Assembly: GCA_002309715.1 (NCBI GenBank)
Contig: DBXW01000007.1
Coordinates: 16,707 to 80,706 of the forward strand
Source: Candidatus Avelusimicrobium cornigerorum
GTDB lineage: Bacteria; Elusimicrobiota; Elusimicrobia; Elusimicrobiales; Elusimicrobiaceae
Reading direction: 5' to 3'
Length of the DNA stretch: 64,000 nucleotides
The notes beneath the pieces were generated by a model, which had not been told where the DNA came from, made no database searches, and worked only from the letters and a program-made list of their open reading frames with translations. A program made the translations under genes and the position numbers. How positions within the stretch are numbered: position 1 is the first letter of the stretch; every line of letters begins with the position of its first letter. Of this stretch, positions 62,307-64,000 are shown piece by piece.

Positions 62307-62528
62307 TTACATTTCGCTCATGCTACCGGTAATTTTGGCTTTGATGTTTTCAAATAATTCAGGCATGAATTGTTTGATTAACACGCCGGCCAAACCGGCA
62401 ACACCTACTACGACCACGAGCATAAGCACGTATTCAATCGTGTTCTGCCCTTCTTTTTGTTTCAAGCATTCAAACGCTTTGGTTTTGATGCTATTGATTT
62501 TATTTTGCAACGCAACGATTGCCTTCAT
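62307..62528 (-). CDS. flp: Flp pilin, 73 residues
   Basis: A Flp-type prepilin with a 27-residue leader that ends with KEG, then QNTIEYVLMLVVVVGVAGLA, Glu at +5 followed by Tyr as in Flp pilins, and a C-terminal amphipathic helix. The leader is long and charged. It has an AGGAGG site. It lies 25 nt after the second Flp-like gene. It is the best candidate for the main pilin. Confidence 0.92.
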   Translation of the reverse strand: MKAIVALQNKINSIKTKAFECLKQKEGQNTIEYVLMLVVVVGVAGLAGVLIKQFMPELFENIKAKITGSMSEM

Positions 62529-62553
62529 AGTCCGTCCTCCTGATTTTTAAAAA

Positions 62554-62736
62554 CTACTTTCCTGCATTGTATTCCTTCAAAATAATCTGTGCACCTTGTT
62601 CAAACTGTTGGGGTACCAGGTGCGAGTACAACACGTAAAAAGAAACAATAGCCGAAAACAACCCAGCCGCTACTACAATATATTCTACAGCGGTTTGTCC
62701 TTTTTTGTTAAGTAGCCCCTTTACTTTTTTTAACAT
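62554..62736 (-). CDS. flp: Flp-like pilin, 60 residues
   Basis: A 60-residue Flp-like prepilin: a leader ending with KKG, then QTAVEYIVVAAGLFSAIVSF, which again has Glu at +5 and Tyr at +6, and a short charged tail. It differs from the other two Flp proteins in the hydrophobic core, so it may be a minor pilin. Its ATG begins 2 nt past the stop of the PorV-like gene, so the two are co-transcribed and probably translationally coupled. Confidence 0.85.
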   Translation of the reverse strand: MLKKVKGLLNKKGQTAVEYIVVAAGLFSAIVSFYVLYSHLVPQQFEQGAQIILKEYNAGK

Positions 62737-62738
62737 AC

Positions 62739-63722
62739 CTAAAATTGCACAGATAACGCCAACTGCTGCGACGTGCCAAGCGCTCCAAACGGCGTAACGG
62801 AGTAATCAATAGACGCTCCGTAACCAAACAGTTCGGAACTGTAAATACCAAACCCAAAAGACACGCGAGACGTTTCCTGCAAACCTACTTGTTTTACCCA
62901 AGAATCTTCCGTATTTTCCCCGGTATTTTCGCGGGTATAATACCCTACGCGCAAATCAAACCGAGCCACCTGAAGTAAATCTTCCGGTACGTGTACCGCT
63001 AAACCAAACCCATAGCGAACGTTATCGTCTTTATACTTCATATATTCCCCGGAAATAGTAAAATAGCGCGTATCCAAATCTCCGCCCAAACGCAAACCGT
63101 TAGGCATTTCTTCCTTATCGCCGATGTTAACCATTGCACCGCCGAGCCCTAACCAATTAAAGATGCGCAACTTGGCACCCACGTCAAAACCGACGTTATC
63201 ATAATGGTTATAGCCCGAACCGTTATACAAACGCTCGGTAATATACTTAGCCGTACCGCCGATTTGTAATTTTTGGTTGATAAATCCACGCGCAATAGAA
63301 ACACCGCCCACAAAGTTTTGCACCGGCACGCCGACTTCGGGCATTAAATGCCCCCATTCGTCGCGGAAATCAAAGTTATCCATATCCATATAATTTAAGG
63401 ATACACCGATAATCGTTTTGCCAAGCGGTTGCAAATACGTCAACGTACGCGCCTTATACCCTTGCAAATAACTCATGTAGGAAAATCCTACTTCGCGCGT
63501 TGTGGCACTAGCCGCCCCGGCGGGGTTCCAATACAGGGCCTGGGGGCCTTCAGCAAGAGATACATACGCGTTACCTAACGCAGTGGCTGCCGGCGCACCC
63601 GCGCCGATTTTCAAAAACGCCGCCGCACTTGTACCGGCATTTTCGTTAATTCCGGCAGATGCCGGCATTATACCAAAGCCGACTGTCAAACAAATCAGTA
63701 GCAGTTTTATTCTAATATTCAT
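62739..63722 (-). CDS. PorV/PorQ-family outer-membrane protein
   Basis: A 327-residue protein with a signal peptide (cleavage after ASA, about residue 23) and the PorV/PorQ/UPF0164 start: GTSAAAFLKIGAGAPAATAL, then GNAYVSLAEGPQALYWNPAG. The rest alternates beta strands and ends with LALSVQF, a C-terminal Phe barrel signal. PorV and PorQ belong to type IX secretion, where PorV shuttles substrates with a C-terminal signal at the outer membrane. It lies between a substrate-like gene (64 nt upstream) and Flp pilin genes (2 nt downstream). Confidence 0.85.
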   Translation of the reverse strand: MNIRIKLLLICLTVGFGIMPASAGINENAGTSAAAFLKIGAGAPAATALGNAYVSLAEGPQALYWNPAGAASATTREVGFSYMSYLQGYKARTLTYLQPLGKTIIGVSLNYMDMDNFDFRDEWGHLMPEVGVPVQNFVGGVSIARGFINQKLQIGGTAKYITERLYNGSGYNHYDNVGFDVGAKLRIFNWLGLGGAMVNIGDKEEMPNGLRLGGDLDTRYFTISGEYMKYKDDNVRYGFGLAVHVPEDLLQVARFDLRVGYYTRENTGENTEDSWVKQVGLQETSRVSFGFGIYSSELFGYGASIDYSVTPFGALGTSQQLALSVQF

Positions 63723-63750
63723 AAATATATTATTTGTCTCTCCTTCTATA

Positions 63751-63756
63751 ATTATA
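63751..63756 (-). promoter_or_regulatory. Possible -10 box before the PorV-like gene
   Basis: On the minus strand a perfect TATAAT lies about 28 nt before the ATG with no TTG-type -35 at the right distance. An AAGGAGAG follows it but is about 17 nt from the ATG. Confidence 0.3.
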
Positions 63757-63786
63757 GCGCAAATTTATCTATACTACACTATTTTT

Positions 63787-64000
63787 TTACGGTATTAAAA
63801 TCTTTACCACTTTTTGGCAATGCTCGCGCCCCATCTTCGCTTTAAAGTCCACCAACCCAAAATAGACTCCGCGCGCTACAGGCTTGCCGTGCTGGTTCGT
63901 TCGGTCCCACCGGCATCTGAGCGCCGCGTTGCGCACATTCCGGAACGCTTCCAACTGGTCCGCATCCATCCGCACTGATCCGTCAGGATCGTTATCCGGG
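63787..64000 (-). CDS. C-terminal end of a protein with FlgD/T9SS type A-like domain (partial)
   Basis: The frame stays open to the window edge, so only the last about 70 residues are seen; a start within this part is not likely. The sequence before the GTG at 63975 reads DNDPDGS in the same frame. The visible end has CRWDRTNQHGKPVARGVYF and KVVKILIP, the W-x-G/R-x-N-x-x-G-x-x-V-A-x-G-V-Y-F pattern of FlgD Ig-like and type IX type A C-terminal domains. Such proteins are typically large and carried to the cell surface by PorV-linked export. It comes right before a PorV-like gene. Confidence 0.75.
   Translation of the reverse strand, partial: PDNDPDGSVRMDADQLEAFRNVRNAALRCRWDRTNQHGKPVARGVYFGLVDFKAKMGREHCQKVVKILIP

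Noticed and set aside
1..64000. CRISPR array, insertion sequences, rRNA
   Set aside because: No regularly spaced repeats, transposase frames with terminal inverted repeats, or rRNA sequence were seen in reading the window.

Overview
The window comes from a Gram-negative bacterium of moderate GC content that has an outer membrane. It carries LptF/LptG, giant outer-membrane barrels and secretin/Tad genes. The combination of a prepilin-type gene, an SprA-like barrel, PorV-like proteins, a rearranged Tad locus and many unfamiliar secreted proteins fits Elusimicrobiota, probably a gut-associated relative of Elusimicrobium. This placement is an inference from gene content; no rRNA is present to test it.

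Positions 1-34 kb are mostly housekeeping genes mixed with envelope genes. In order they are: a ComF-type phosphoribosyltransferase; a 1770-residue SprA-like outer-membrane protein; lptF-lptG; a GT39-like membrane glycosyltransferase; smc; a small repeat protein with strong expression signals; malQ-ridA; tRNA-Lys and tRNA-Glu; two secreted charged/coiled-coil proteins of unknown function flanking cdd-galE; a type IV prepilin; a pepP-pepP-efp-DUF192-barrel operon; an uncharacterised membrane protein with dacB; a MATE exporter; a cold-shock protein; ftcD; a secreted protein with an HELLH motif; rsmA; and a TPR protein.

Positions 34.5-64 kb read almost entirely on the minus strand and form one large accessory region. 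Read in the direction of transcription (64 kb downward) it contains: the end of a protein with a FlgD/T9SS-type C-terminal domain; a PorV/PorQ-like outer-membrane protein; two Flp pilins; TadE; CpaB; a very short secretin; a fused TadZ-TadA (CpaE-CpaF) ATPase; an N-terminally extended TadB; TadC; a TPR lipoprotein/periplasmic candidate; a HAMP sensor without an output domain; a DUF3566-like membrane protein; a DsbA-like protein; two histidine kinases and a NarL-type regulator; a third, 59-residue Flp pilin with a TTG start; a TadG-like protein; a second TadE. These are followed by six unrecognised membrane-anchored proteins (five large, one small) in three transcription units delimited by visible promoters and terminators. 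Two of the large ones are paralogues, and one carries what looks like a degenerate M48 peptidase domain.

My reading is that the 34.5-64 kb region encodes a Tad-type pilus or secretion apparatus coupled to its own phosphorelay and to a lineage-specific set of Gly/Ser-rich and Cys-rich envelope proteins. The PorV-like gene is only 2 nt from the Flp pilin genes, and the window also holds an SprA-like barrel, so type IX-like export parts and the Tad parts may be used by the same cell envelope. The coupling between these modules is inferred from gene order, not shown.
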